Shown piece by piece: positions 25,317 through 37,100 of a stretch of 64,000 nt of DNA. Location: assembly GCF_019703515.2 (NCBI RefSeq), contig NC_059373.1, positions 12,497,281 to 12,561,280 on the forward strand, read 5' to 3'. How positions within the stretch are numbered: the first letter of the stretch is position 1; every line of letters starts with the position of its first letter. The translations under genes were made by a program, and so were the position numbers. Below the pieces are notes generated by a model. It saw only the letters and a list, made by a program, of their open reading frames with translations, searched no databases and was not told the DNA's origin. Source of the DNA: Myxocyprinus asiaticus. Its lineage: Eukaryota > Chordata > Actinopteri > Cypriniformes > Catostomidae.

Positions 25317-26436
25317 AATGCTTAGATCCATGTATTGTGTTCAAAGATGAGATCCAGGCACTCCATTTTAATTTAATGTCTCTTTTAATATCCTTTCTGT
25401 TTTTAAAGTCAGTTGGTGATCAAAAAGATAGAAAAGAAACATTCTAATAATATATTTCAAGGATGAGGGATAAACAACCTTGCAACATCTCTCTCGTCAA
25501 TGTGCGCCAGAGATCTTCTATACTGAGAAAACAAACTCTGCGTTTTACCATAGGAGAGTGTGTAACGGTCAACTAGTGTGTTACGACAGTAAGTCACCCT
25601 TTGCGGATACTATACAAATTAATGGGGAGAGCCATAAACCGCTACCTACCTGTCGCAAATTTGTCCGTGTCTTCTCTTATAAAACATAAATTGTTTTGTA
25701 GTAAACTCCACACACAGTTCATTCCAAATGGATTGTTTAGTGTATAACAAGTTGAAGATTAGTGGTCAATTCTTTAAGTTTCCTCACAAAAGCTGACCTC
25801 AAGCATCTCCTCAATAGACATCCATTAAAAAAAAGTCTCTTTCCTCCTCGCCAGTGTACCGCCATTGAATGTCTATGGGACCGCCTTTGCTAGAAGGGCT
25901 CTGATGTGCACTGCACTTATTCAAAGTCTTTCTAGCAAGTCAGTCCACTGGCGGCCATCTTTGGAATGCTCCCAGGAAGCTATTACCAGTATTGACAGTG
26001 CAGCTCCTATCTACTTGAATGGGGAAAGACTGAAATTTCCAAAACGGTTGGTCAGGATTACGATCAAAGAACATATTTCAAATCAGCAGTAAAATCTGAC
26101 AATGCTGGTATCATATATTGTGCTTCTTTACCTCAGATTACGCTTTAATTTTCCCGTCTTGTATAGCCAATACTCTTTCACGTTCTCAAGATGATTGACA
26201 GGCGATGTCTGTATCTAAAAGGTGATTGGCTCTTTTACCTGTAAGGTGGGACTTCCTTTCTACATCTGTTGACCGTTGGGCGCTAGAGCTCCTTGGTTGG
26301 GCGTTCCAATTTTTCCCATTCATTTTAACAGAAGTGGCCCATCTCTGCTAAATAGTCTCTGGCTCACTTAACCGTAAACATTTGCTTGTGAAGCTACCAT
26401 TCTCTGAAAGAGAAAGTAACAATTTAGTGCTTGTTA
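25317..26436. other. No gene; probable old repeats
   Basis: A short block at 26216-26265 (gattggctcttttacctgta) recurs diverged at 38343-38390, so at least part is interspersed repeat. Nothing coding. Confidence 0.5.
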
Positions 26437-27586
26437 TGGTGCATCTCAAAAAATTTGAATATCATGGAAAAGTTTTCCGTAATTTAATTCAAAATGTGGA
26501 AATTTAATATATTCTAGATTCATTACACATAAAGTGAAATATTTCAAGCCTTTTTTTTTTTTTTTTTTTAATCTTGATGATTACAGCTTACAGCTCATGG
26601 AAATCAAAAATCCAGTATCTCAAAATATTAGAATAAAGAATTTATAATACAGAAATGTCGACCTTCTGAAAAGTATGTTAATTTATGCACTCAGTACTTG
26701 GTCGGGGCTCCATTTGCACGATTTACTGCAAATAATTATTGCTCAGTGGTCCAAAGTCCTCTTTTCAGATGAAAGTAAATTTTGCATTTCATTTGGAAAT
26801 CAAGGTCCCAGAGTCTGGAGGAAGAGTGGAGAGGCACAGAATCCAAGTTGCTTGAAGTCCAGTGTGAAGTTTCCACAGTCAGTGATGATTTGGGGTGCCA
26901 TTTCATCTGCTGGTCTTGGTCCACTGTGTTTTCTCAAGTCGAGAGTCAATGCAGCCATCTACCAGGAGATTTTAGAGCACTTCATGCTTCCATCTGCTGA
27001 CAAGCTTTATGGAGATGCTGATTTCCTTTTTCAGCAGGACTTGGCACCTGCCCACAGTGCCAAAACTACTAGTAACTGGTTTGCTAACCATGGTATTACT
27101 GTGCTTGATTGGCCAGCCAACTCGCCTGACCTGAACCCCGTAGAGAATCTATGGAGTATTGTCAAGAGGAAAAGGAGAGACACCAGACCCAACAATACAG
27201 ATGTGCTGAAGGCTGCTATCAAAGCAACCTGGGCTTCCATAACACCTCAGCAGTGCCACAGGCTGATTGCCTCCATGCCACGCCGCATTGATGTAGTAAT
27301 TCATGCAAAAGGAGCCCCGACCAAGTACTGAGTGCATAAATTAACATACTTTTCAGAAGGTCGAAATTTCTGTATTATAAATTCTTTATTCTAATATTCT
27401 GAGATACTGGATTTTTGATTTCCATGAGCTGTAAGCTGTAATCATCAAGATTAAAAAAAAAAAAAAGGCTTGAAATATTTCAATTTATGTGTAATGAATC
27501 TAGAATATATGAAAGTTTCACTTTTTGAATTAAATTATGGAAAAAAAAACTTTTCCACGATATTCAAATTTTTTGAGATGCACCTG
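26437..27586 (+). mobile_element. Tc1/mariner element, copy 3, rearranged with extended inverted repeats
   Basis: About 1150 bp, ends ggtgcatctcaaaaaatttg and complement; TA at both sides (left terminal bases slightly altered). The left side, about 26590-26735, is an inverted copy of the right end, including the last codons of the transposase (ggggctcc, then ttgcacga-like). The 5' half of the transposase is missing. Inverted repeats therefore reach about 290 bp. A related subfamily, not a recent sister of copies 1 and 2. Confidence 0.85.
26733..27331 (+). pseudogene. N-terminally truncated Tc1 transposase
   Basis: Open frame from about [20 protein letters not shown] to HAKGAPTKY. The entire catalytic part is kept, with Asp in FSDESKF, Asp in [11 protein letters not shown] and Glu in SPDLNPVENLW, but the DNA-binding HTH domains are absent, replaced by inverted terminal sequence. 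No internal stop. The upstream codons back to 26675 in the same frame come from inverted repeat sequence and are not transposase. Confidence 0.85.
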
Positions 27587-27588
27587 TA

Positions 27589-28774
27589 TATTAATGCAAA
27601 CTCAATGTAAATTGCACAAGTGCATATAAACAAACATGTAACAAAATGTAGTAATGTAGTAAGTGTAATAAATGTGTAAATACATAAGTATTTAAAGGCA
27701 CAATCACACTGTACATAATTAAATATTTTAACTTCAGAAAACACTGTAAATATTAAAGAATTTAACAAATAGGCCTGTGCCGCATCTATGCAAGAGTTTG
27801 GTAAAATTATTTTTTTTCTTAATAGTTTTGATATAGTAGCACTTAAATTATAATTCTTATAATACAATTATTAAATCATTTTTATATGTGGAATTCTATT
27901 TTCATTATTAGATTCCAACCTTGTGAATAATTTTTTTTAATGTGAATGAAATTTCAAACAGTGAGAACAGCTTGTATCATTATTGAAAATGTAATTTCAT
28001 GACATCATATAAATTGATAGAATGTGAAATTTGTACATTTGTACACAAGCTAAAATGTGATTAAAATGATCAAAAGCGAAATATGAAAATAAAATGTACA
28101 ATCTTGCAAACTATATTGCATGAAGTCGTATATGTATGTGAAGATGCCCATTTCTTGGTTTGCTTAATAAATTTTTCAGTGTTCAGTTGCATTACACTTA
28201 CATCGTCAAAAGTTTGGCGAGTCCGACATAATAATAAGGATTTCTGAAATTCATATTCATTTTTCAGTCTAACTTCTCACTCAGAATGTTTACTCTAAGA
28301 ATATAATTTGTAATTATAAAATAATGCAAAAGAAGCATTTTCACTAGTTTCTACTTGACTTTCAGACCCTATTTTATGTTTTACATGATGTTTACAGAAG
28401 CCCCTTTAATTAAGTCTACTAATGCTTTATCAGTATTGCATTTATAGAGTTACATATAGAGTTATAAATAACACATACCGTATAACTTAATTGTATTTTA
28501 GCCTGTAAATATGATGAATAATTATGTCTTCTAAAACTCTGGCATTGTATTAGAGTTCCATCACGATCCTAGAACTAAAGTAGATGTATTTTTCATTCAA
28601 GGCCAATTTTTAAATGCTTCATATTCTGCTGCCTTAACAATCTTTAGACAGAAATACTCACTTAGCAGTAAATCAATATAAAGAAGTGTGCATATTTCAG
28701 AATGCAAACACACAGATACACACACACTCACTCAGTTACCATTCATGTTGAGGACACCAGCCAGTATCTGTATT

Positions 28775-28779
<5 letters not shown>
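27589..28779. other. No gene seen
   Basis: Very AT-rich, no structure beyond short runs. Confidence 0.6.

Positions 28780-28855
<76 letters not shown>
28780..28855. repeat. (TG)n microsatellite
   Basis: About 37 perfect TG units. Confidence 0.95.
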
Positions 28856-28858
<3 letters not shown>

Positions 28859-29261
28859 ATGCCACAGGGAGAGGGAGAGAGAGATAGAGAGACATGGCAT
28901 CGCACTGCCACCACATCTCATCAAATTAAGGAAGTCCATTCCACTTAAACAAGTTCTGTGAATCTAAAATCGACCATTAATGCAGTGTCATGTTAAATTA
29001 ATACTGTCATCTAAATTACTGGTATGAATCTTTCACATTTGAAATGAGACCAAGAATGACTTATTCATTCTCTGCTATCTCCTCTGATGTCATCCCCATT
29101 AAACATAACCAGCCAAGCTGTCTTGGCCTAATTGTATTAGAGTGTTAGGGGAGTGTTAGCCTGTTCTGAAATCATCATTTAGTATGCTGATCAACGGCTT
29201 TAGAGTACTGAATATTATCTAAAATTAGCTGTGGTTTGAGGCATGTTGCAACTGACAACAG

Positions 29262-29267
<6 letters not shown>

Positions 29268-29305
<38 letters not shown>
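29268..29305. repeat. (GA)n microsatellite
   Basis: About 18 GA units. Confidence 0.95.
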
Positions 29306-29307
<2 letters not shown>

Positions 29308-29378
29308 AAGAAGATATGAATACTGTACGTTATGTTCACACATGCATATACTGTATATATATATATATGCACATAGTA

Positions 29379-29394
29379 CCCCCCCCCCCCCCCC
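29379..29394. repeat. Poly-C run
   Basis: About 16 C in a row; rare in vertebrate DNA and prone to assembly error. Confidence 0.85.
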
Positions 29395-29546
29395 TTTGGT
29401 AATGCATCAAATACTGAAGGATATTTATAAGACGAATAATAGATACAGACACAAGGAGGAGTTGCCTTCCTTGATTCATCCCAGATCGTTTCAGGCAATT
29501 GTCCAAAGAGCATCACAAATTTCATAGAGTTAAAAAAAAAAAAAAG

Positions 29547-29751
29547 TTAAAGGGTAAAGTGAATGACTTCAATCACCACTCTCTTTTATTGCATCTTTTT
29601 TCCATGCAATGAAAGTGGATGGTGACTGAGGCTAACATTTTGCCAAACATCTTTTCTGTTCCACAGAAGAAGGAAAATTGAACAGGTTTGGAACAATATG
29701 GGTGAGTAAATGATGACAGAATTTTCATTTTTGGGTGAACTATTCCTTTAA
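29547..29751. mobile_element. TTAA MITE family B, short form, 205 bp
   Basis: TTAA at both ends (29547-29550, 29748-29751). Right end ttgggtgaactattccttta, internal tgttccacagaagaaggaaa. Left end degenerate (agggtaaagtg). Confidence 0.65.
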
Positions 29752-29904
29752 TCCTCATGTTAAGATCCCACAAATAAGTAATGAAACATTTTCAAAGAGG
29801 ACAGTTAAAGCATGTGATCAAGTTGAAATTTTTTCAATCTAATACTTCAAAGTTAAAAAGGATGTATGTAACTCTTTTTTCACTGTACATCTTGCCATTG
29901 CAGT

Positions 29905-30325
29905 CTTCCGGCACGATCATGATTTCAAGCTCACTAGATGGCACTACGAAGTGTAAAGCTTGAAATCATGATCACCAATGAGATTGTTCATGTCAAGATT
30001 TATAATTTTAAAACATTTGTTAAATTTTGGTCTGTTCTCACCCAAAACCAATTCCGCTAACATTACCGCTAACATATCACCACTTCAGAAGACATAGATT
30101 AAACCACTGGAGTCTTATGGATTACTTTTATGCAGCCTTTGTTAGCTTTTTGGAGCTTCAAAGTTTTGGTTACCATTCACTTGCATTGCATGGACCTACA
30201 GAGCTGAAATATTCGTCTAAGAATCTCTGTTTGTGTTCTGCAGAAGAAAGTAAGTCATACACATCTGGGATGGCATGAGGGTGAGTAAATGATGAGAGGT
30301 TTTTTTGGGTAAACTATTCCTTTAA
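29905..30325. repeat. TTAA MITE family B, right part with hairpin
   Basis: Right end ttgggtaaactattccttta with TTAA at 30322-30325; contains accattcacttgcattgcat and tctgcagaagaaagtaagtc. At its left is a perfect 17-bp stem (29915-29931 with 29957-29973, gatcatgatttcaagct). The left end of the element is not found. Confidence 0.55.
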
Positions 30326-31298
30326 GTCTGGTTTTCAAGCTAATAAATGGCGTTTGGATCTCTTTAGACACCAAACAGAACACGAGGGTTAAGCGACAAT
30401 CATGTGTCGAGCCAATCTGACATCAAAATGAACAGGTAAAGACACCCACACTCCCAGACTACTCTCCAACACACACACACAAACACAAAAATAGGCATCA
30501 CTGTGAGGAATTATTTAAATGCTAGATACGTTTGACCTCTCCAAAAGAAAGACAGCTTTGAGAAAAGAAAAAGGGCAAATACTGCAGAAAACTTTAAAAA
30601 AAATTAAGGTCATTTATTAATGTGTAAGAGAGACAAGCTAATGTAATCTGGTAATGAGCCAGACCTCATAAAACTAGTGGAGCTCAACTCCCTCCTTCAG
30701 TTTTATGGAGGCTGCTGCTGCAGGTGAGACTGATGCTGATTTACTGTCTATTCTTTCTTTCTCACATCACAGTTCATTTTAAAACACGTATAATGCCTCT
30801 GTGTGTCTATGTGTCTGATGTATATAACCCTTTCTAATCTGATATGGAATTAAAGTGACATGGGATTACATTTGCCTTATGAACCACAAACAATATTTGT
30901 TACATTTACACATACAGAGTAGCTTACTGCTACACATATAGGCTACGTTTTGCCGTGTGGCATTTAATGTAGAATATGCAATGTCTTACCTCAAACGTGT
31001 TCTTGTGGGTCTGGAGTATCTAACATAATATCACCAGAAGTCAAAACTCAACAGTTTGAAACGCCTCAGTTTGAAAAATTTACCATGGCAAATGGCAATC
31101 ATAGTGCCCGCCACTAACGCTAACCTGTGGTTAATGCGACTACAATAATAGTGTGCTAACTTGATATTCGTCGCTGTCCTCCTCAAAAAGTAAACATGGG
31201 TCAATGACGTGACGCAAACTTTTTTGTCCGGATCTATTAAGTTATTCAAAAATACATAAAAATGCAATTAACACAAAACAATTACTAGAATACACTTC

Positions 31299-31299
<1 letters not shown>

Positions 31300-31351
<52 letters not shown>
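31300..31351. repeat. (TA)n microsatellite
   Basis: About 25 TA units followed by a T run. Confidence 0.95.
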
Positions 31352-31354
<3 letters not shown>

Positions 31355-31670
31355 TTTGTTTGTTTGTTTTTACTTTAGTTCAGTCATTTTTATTTATTTT
31401 TTAAAAAGGTCAAAAATGTAATAAAGTAAAAAAATATTTGTTATTTTATTTTTTGGTGATGAAACCAACATGCAGGTAGCCATTCTGTTGTCATGTGACC
31501 AAAAATAAATAAATAAATATTACCCATTTAGACCGTCATAACGGTGTGTGAGGTTTTTGAAAAATATAAGATATTTGAATGTTTTTATGAAAGACATTTT
31601 GTTCACGTCAAATGGTGTAAACCTGAGAAGATATAATATTTTATAGTTTTAAAAAATAGTTGTAACTTAT

Positions 31671-31689
31671 CACACACACACACACACAC

Positions 31690-31747
<58 letters not shown>
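31671..31747. repeat. (CA)n(TA)n microsatellite
   Basis: Ten CA units, then about 27 TA units after a tta break. Confidence 0.95.
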
Positions 31748-31750
<3 letters not shown>

Positions 31751-33552
31751 ATTTGAAGAAAAAAATACCCTTTACTTGATGGTTACACAACATTTTTTAA
31801 GCCATGCCATGTTTGTTTGTTTGTTTTTAAGAAAATGCTTTAAATGCATTTCAAAAATGTTTTAATAAAAAATAATATGGACACATATTACGTTTCACGA
31901 ACTTAATACATGGATTTTTAAAAGATTTCTTGTTTTCATCTCGGAAAACCTCGGACCTTAATGTATAAAAATAAAATGACAATGATTCTGAAAGCCTTTT
32001 GTTTGACGGAAAATATAAATAAAATGGCTATTTTGAAAAATGGTTTTACAGTAGCAACAAAAACTGTGGTATTTTGCTGGAACGTGTCGTTACCATGCAA
32101 ACAAATATAAGGGACGGGACATAAGAAGTGCTTCAAAAATAAAGGATCAAACAAATGCCACCCTTTAATGCATGCACGTCTGATACGGAATGCAGTTGTA
32201 TTGCATTCAAAGCAGTGCAGACCATTCGCTGCTAAACGTGAAAGTAACATAATATGAGCGTTTGTCCCCATCTAGTGGCAAGAATGAGAAAACTGCAACT
32301 CTCTAATGTCCCCCGCCCCGGCACCGACCTTGGGTGTAAGATCAGACTTTAATCATTTATGGTTTGGTTTGGTTATGGTTTAAAGATATGTGCTTGGAGT
32401 ACACCCTTTATATATGATGCAATTTTGAACTAATTTAGACAGGCGTAAGTCTTCCAAGTCTTGCCACAATCATGCAGAAAGTCATTTGAGCTATGACACA
32501 TCAATGCATTTCAACGTCCTGTCTTGGTAAACATCAAACTAGCAACTCCATTTCAAGGCCAATTTTAGATCATAGACTGGACATCCTGCATGTGAGGTCT
32601 GACATTCTTCTTAACCAGTAAGACCTGATGAAATGTGGCTGTGCTCCTCACAGCAAAGCCTGGTAAACAGTTTCGTATTCAAATTCTCCTGCTCCGAAAC
32701 TCTTCCTTCTGACAACCATTGCCACAGGCCACCATATCTCACAAGGCCGATGTGCATTTCAACATGCTACATTCAGAAAAATGTCAGATGGACCAAAACT
32801 GCTCTGAACACAAGCAGAAGAGAGGGAGAGACGTTTATATATAAAAATAAAAAAAAATAATAAAATAAAAAAACATCTTAAGGGCAGATATGCTGTCTGG
32901 TCAGATTTAGAGACTGGTTGTCATGAGACAATAGCGCCACCAGACAAGTTTGTCCATTTGGATTCAGCTACCTCGCCTGGTTTTGTTGCATGGTACCTGA
33001 GGCTATAAAGGAGGAGGTATGGGATAAATGTGACCTCCCGCTCATAGAGGGCAGACCCACCGGTATGCTGTTAGTCCACCTGCTAGCATCAAACATCAGC
33101 TTATAAATACACACACACATATAAATATGTACTGTATGTGAAAAGTAAATGAGACATGATGTCAAATATAAAAAAATAAAACTGTAAAACATGTTTTCTA
33201 AGATATTTTACCCAATATTACATAAAAAATAAATAAAAATATTTTATGTTAAGGTTGTCTCCACCTCAAATTACTTGGGGACCACTAGCCAACCGGGAAC
33301 ACATTTGAGGGACAAGGATAAATTTAAGGATAAATTATTAACAATTAAGTAAAGATTGCCGAATAGTTTGAGACCCCGTCTTGTGTTCCACTTCCCGATT
33401 ATAAATCGCAATTAATTGTAAGCAGTGCATCATATTGTCTATCAGACTATCTGTTTGAAAAAGCAATGTATGCATTTAAACAACACAAAAACAGCCTTTC
33501 ATCAGGTTTTAAATCAATAAACAACAGTAAAAAGATATTTGGAAAAGTAATT

Positions 33553-33640
33553 TGCATTTTATTGGTGTGCATATGTAATATATATGAAAACATATGTCAG
33601 ATTACAGATTGTCATATTCCATATTAAAAAGAATCATATC
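33553..33640. repeat. Repeat shared with 52858-52945 (3' side of cndp2)
   Basis: tttgcattttattggtgtgc, catatgtaatatatatg, cagattacagatt and atattccat align in order with the block at 52858. Direct orientation. Located about 500 bp beyond the cndp2 stop. Confidence 0.55.
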
Positions 33641-33971
33641 TGAAAATCAAATATTAAGACATGAGTTGACAGACTGACAGGGATACATGTAGCTAAATCA
33701 GCAACGTATGTGTTTTTGGTTTAAATGGCATTTTTCTTCTGACATACACAAACACTTGATATGCTTGGTGAACCACATTTAGAGAGAACTGGACTGCAGG
33801 AGAGTTGCAAAACAGGTGGAAATATACATAAGTGCTGTAAATGTATTTAATAGCAAAATGCCAACTAAGAGCCATCAAGCTGTTGTTGCATACTGTCACG
33901 TGCTACCGCATAAGATTGTCATCAGGTCACAAGGCTCAGTAATAATAAAACAAGCCTGCCACCATTTACTT

Positions 33972-33977
33972 TTTATT
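33972..33977 (-). terminator. Candidate cndp2 polyadenylation signal
   Basis: AATAAA on the minus strand, about 155 nt after the cndp2 stop codon. It is the first canonical signal I see downstream of the stop. Position is plausible, but no transcript evidence is available here. Confidence 0.5.
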
Positions 33978-34131
33978 TCCTCACCAGTAAATGAATGCCA
34001 CCAGGGCTGAAGAAAGATCGTACAATAAAATGATAGGATCACTTTAGAGACCCGTACCCTTATCAAAGTTCTTCATATCTTCAGACACCTAAAAATACAC
34101 CAGCCTAGTCATGTTGAACCAGAAGTCCCAG

Positions 34132-34198
34132 TTAACTAAGCTGAGATACTTCATAGAAGTAAGCTCCCAACATCTTGGTGCCCTGAACATAGTTGGAC
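34132..34198 (-). CDS. cndp2: cndp2 coding exon 11 (residues 453-474, stop)
   Basis: 67 nt: one base completes Arg453, then [20 protein letters not shown], a final Ser, and TAA at 34134-34132. This is the conserved C-terminus of CNDP2, one residue longer than the human SQL end. Acceptor ccttaacag. Confidence 0.95.
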
Positions 34199-37100
34199 CT
34201 GTTAAGGCAGAAAAAGGGGAAAAAATATTGAAAGCATTGCAAAAGATTGCCATTATCATTTCTAAACATCTCACCTGTAACATAAGAACTTCTTACAGTG
34301 GGTATGCATAAATACAGTTTGCCTGCAATGAGCAATGTAATTTTTGTTCTTGCTGAGCAAAACCTCTTTCTATTGGGCAGACCATTCAAAGCAGAACCTT
34401 TATCAGAAACACCAGACCCATGTAGATTTCACTTTGTCATTCTTTATAAAGAAATGCAATGCAAATAATTAACCATCTAATGCAGAACATTTAATTTCTT
34501 CATTAGGCTAACAATTCAAACATATTTTGGTAGTCCCGACTTTAAGGGTTTTTCATATTTCAGTAGCATACAGTACATAGTATTTTTATATATATAATTT
34601 ATTTATTAGGGCTGGGAAATATAATTTCTGCAATTAATATTTTTTTGTTTAACGTGTTAAAAAAAAAGTTAACACAATTACACTTCCTGAAACTTCACGC
34701 GATAGGTGAAAGGTGTATCGGGTTGTTCTTGGCATGCTACTCAGCCTCACAGGCTCCTGATAGTTAGTATTAGGTTGGGGACAGGTTAGGGCATCTGCTG
34801 CCTGCCAGGAACAAACCCAGACACCTCTGTACAATGGGCGAAACTTCACTAATGTTTCTCCCAATTTTCTGTGGTTAAAATTAGCATACATAAATTGAGG
34901 TGCACACGTTGAGCATCAACTTCACATCCTCGCACAGAAACTTATTGTGTGGAGCAGTGCACGCTTATTCATTAAGCGTGATGCATGTCCCGGGCATAAT
35001 AAACTTCAGCATTCAATATGTTTTATATCTGTATGTATAGTGTCTGATAATGCTTTGGCAATGTACACTTAAATTTCTCTTGCCAATGAAGTTTTATATG
35101 GATTTAATCTGCCCATTTGTTCCTAAAAAAGGTCCACTGGAAAACACAAGATTTTGCCCAACTTTTAATTACAGCAATTATGGCATGTACACATATATTT
35201 GTATCAAAGATTAATACCTGTAAAAATTTGTTTAATTAACTCTATCCACAAAAACAAAAAATAATAATAATAACATGCATATCTAAATAATTAAAATAAA
35301 TGATGACTAACCAATCTCTTGCAAGTTCTTTGAGAAAATGTATAAAGTAAATAAACATTGTTTTAATGTTTGATGTAATGTATCATGTACCATAATTTAA
35401 TAGCGATTAATCGCAGAAAATGGTGCAATTAATTAGTTAAAATTATTAGTCTAATTATAGAGAAATCATCCTGGCACAATTACGGTAGCATAAATATTTG
35501 CAATAAATAAATATTATAAATTTTTTTCATTTATTGCATATTTCAGTAGCATACAGTAGTATACAAAATACAGAACAGTACAAATTATTAAGAAATATAT
35601 ACATTATTTATACATCTTGAGAAAACGTGTTCTAGTTATTTAGAAATCATCCTGGCACAATAACCCTAAATATCTGCAATAAATAAATGATAGATAGATA
35701 GATCGATAGATAGACACAGTTAAAGTCGGAAGTTTACATACACTTAGGCTGAAGTCATTAAAACAAATTTTTTGACCACTCCACAGATTTCATATTAGCA
35801 AACTATAGTTTTGGCAAGTCGTTTAGGACATCTACTTTGTGCATAACATGAGTTATATTTCCAACAATAGTTTACAGACCGATTGTTTCACTTTTAATTG
35901 ACTATCACAATTCCAGTGGGTCAGAAGTTTACATACACCAAGTTAACTGTGCCTTTAACCAGCTTGAAAAATTCCAGAAAATGATGTCAAGCCTTTAGAC
36001 AATTAGCTTCTGACAGGAGGTGAACTGAACTGAAGGTGTACCTGTGGATGTATTTTAAGGCCTACCTTCAAACTCAGTGCCTCTTTGCTTGAAATCATGG
36101 AAAAATCAAAAGAAATCAGCCAAGACCTCAGAAAAAATAATTGTGGACCTCCATAAGTCTGGATCATCCTTGGGGGATATAAAAAGGAAAAGGATATAAA
36201 AAGATATCCAAAGCCTTGAAAATGCCAGTTAGTACTGTTCAATCACTTATTAAGAAGTGGAAAATTTGGGGATCTCGATACCAAGCCAAGGTCAAATAGA
36301 CCAAGAAAGATTTCAGCCACAACTGCCAGAAGAATTGTTCGGGATACAAAGAAAAACCCACAGGTAACCTCAGGAGAAACACAGGCTGCTCTGAAAAAAG
36401 ACGTTGTGGTTGTTTCAAGGAGCACAATATGACGATACTTGAACAAAAATGAGCTGCATGGTCGAGTTACCAGAAAGAAGCCTTTACTGCGCCAATGCCA
36501 CAAAAAAAGCCAGGTTACAATATGCCCGACAACACCTTGACTCGCCTCACAGCTTCTGGCACACTGTAATTTGGAGTGACGAGACCAAAATAGAGCTTTA
36601 TGGTCACAACCATAAGCGCTATGTTTGGAGAGGGGTCAACAAGGTCTATAGTGAAAAGAATACCATCCCCACTGTGAAGCATGATGGTGGCTCACTGATG
36701 TTTTGGGGATGTGTGAGCTCTAAAGGCACGGGGAATCTTGTGAAAAATGATGGCAAGATGAACGCAGCATGTTATCAGTAAATACTGGCAGACAATTTGC
36801 ATTCTTCTGCACGAAAGCTGCGCATGGGACGCTCTTGGACTTTCCAGCATGACAATGACCCTAAGCACAAGGCCAAGTTGATCCTCCAGTGGTTACAGCA
36901 GAAAAAGGTGAAGGTTCTGGAGTGGCCATCACAGTCTCCTGACCTTAATATCATCGAGCCACTCTGGAGAGATCTCAAACGTGTGGTTCATGCAAGATGA
37001 CCAAAGACTTTGCATGACCTGGAGGCATTTTACCAAGACGAATGGGAAGCTATACCACCTGCAAGAATTTGGGGCCTCATAGACAACTATTATAAAAGAC

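Larger units (their letters stand above)
30326..33971. other. No gene seen; 3' flank of cndp2
   Basis: Non-coding AT-rich DNA with two large TA arrays; no recognisable neighbouring gene. Confidence 0.5.

Noticed and set aside
28688..28948. Cys-Val or Thr-His repeat frames
   Set aside because: Products of the TG/CA microsatellite.
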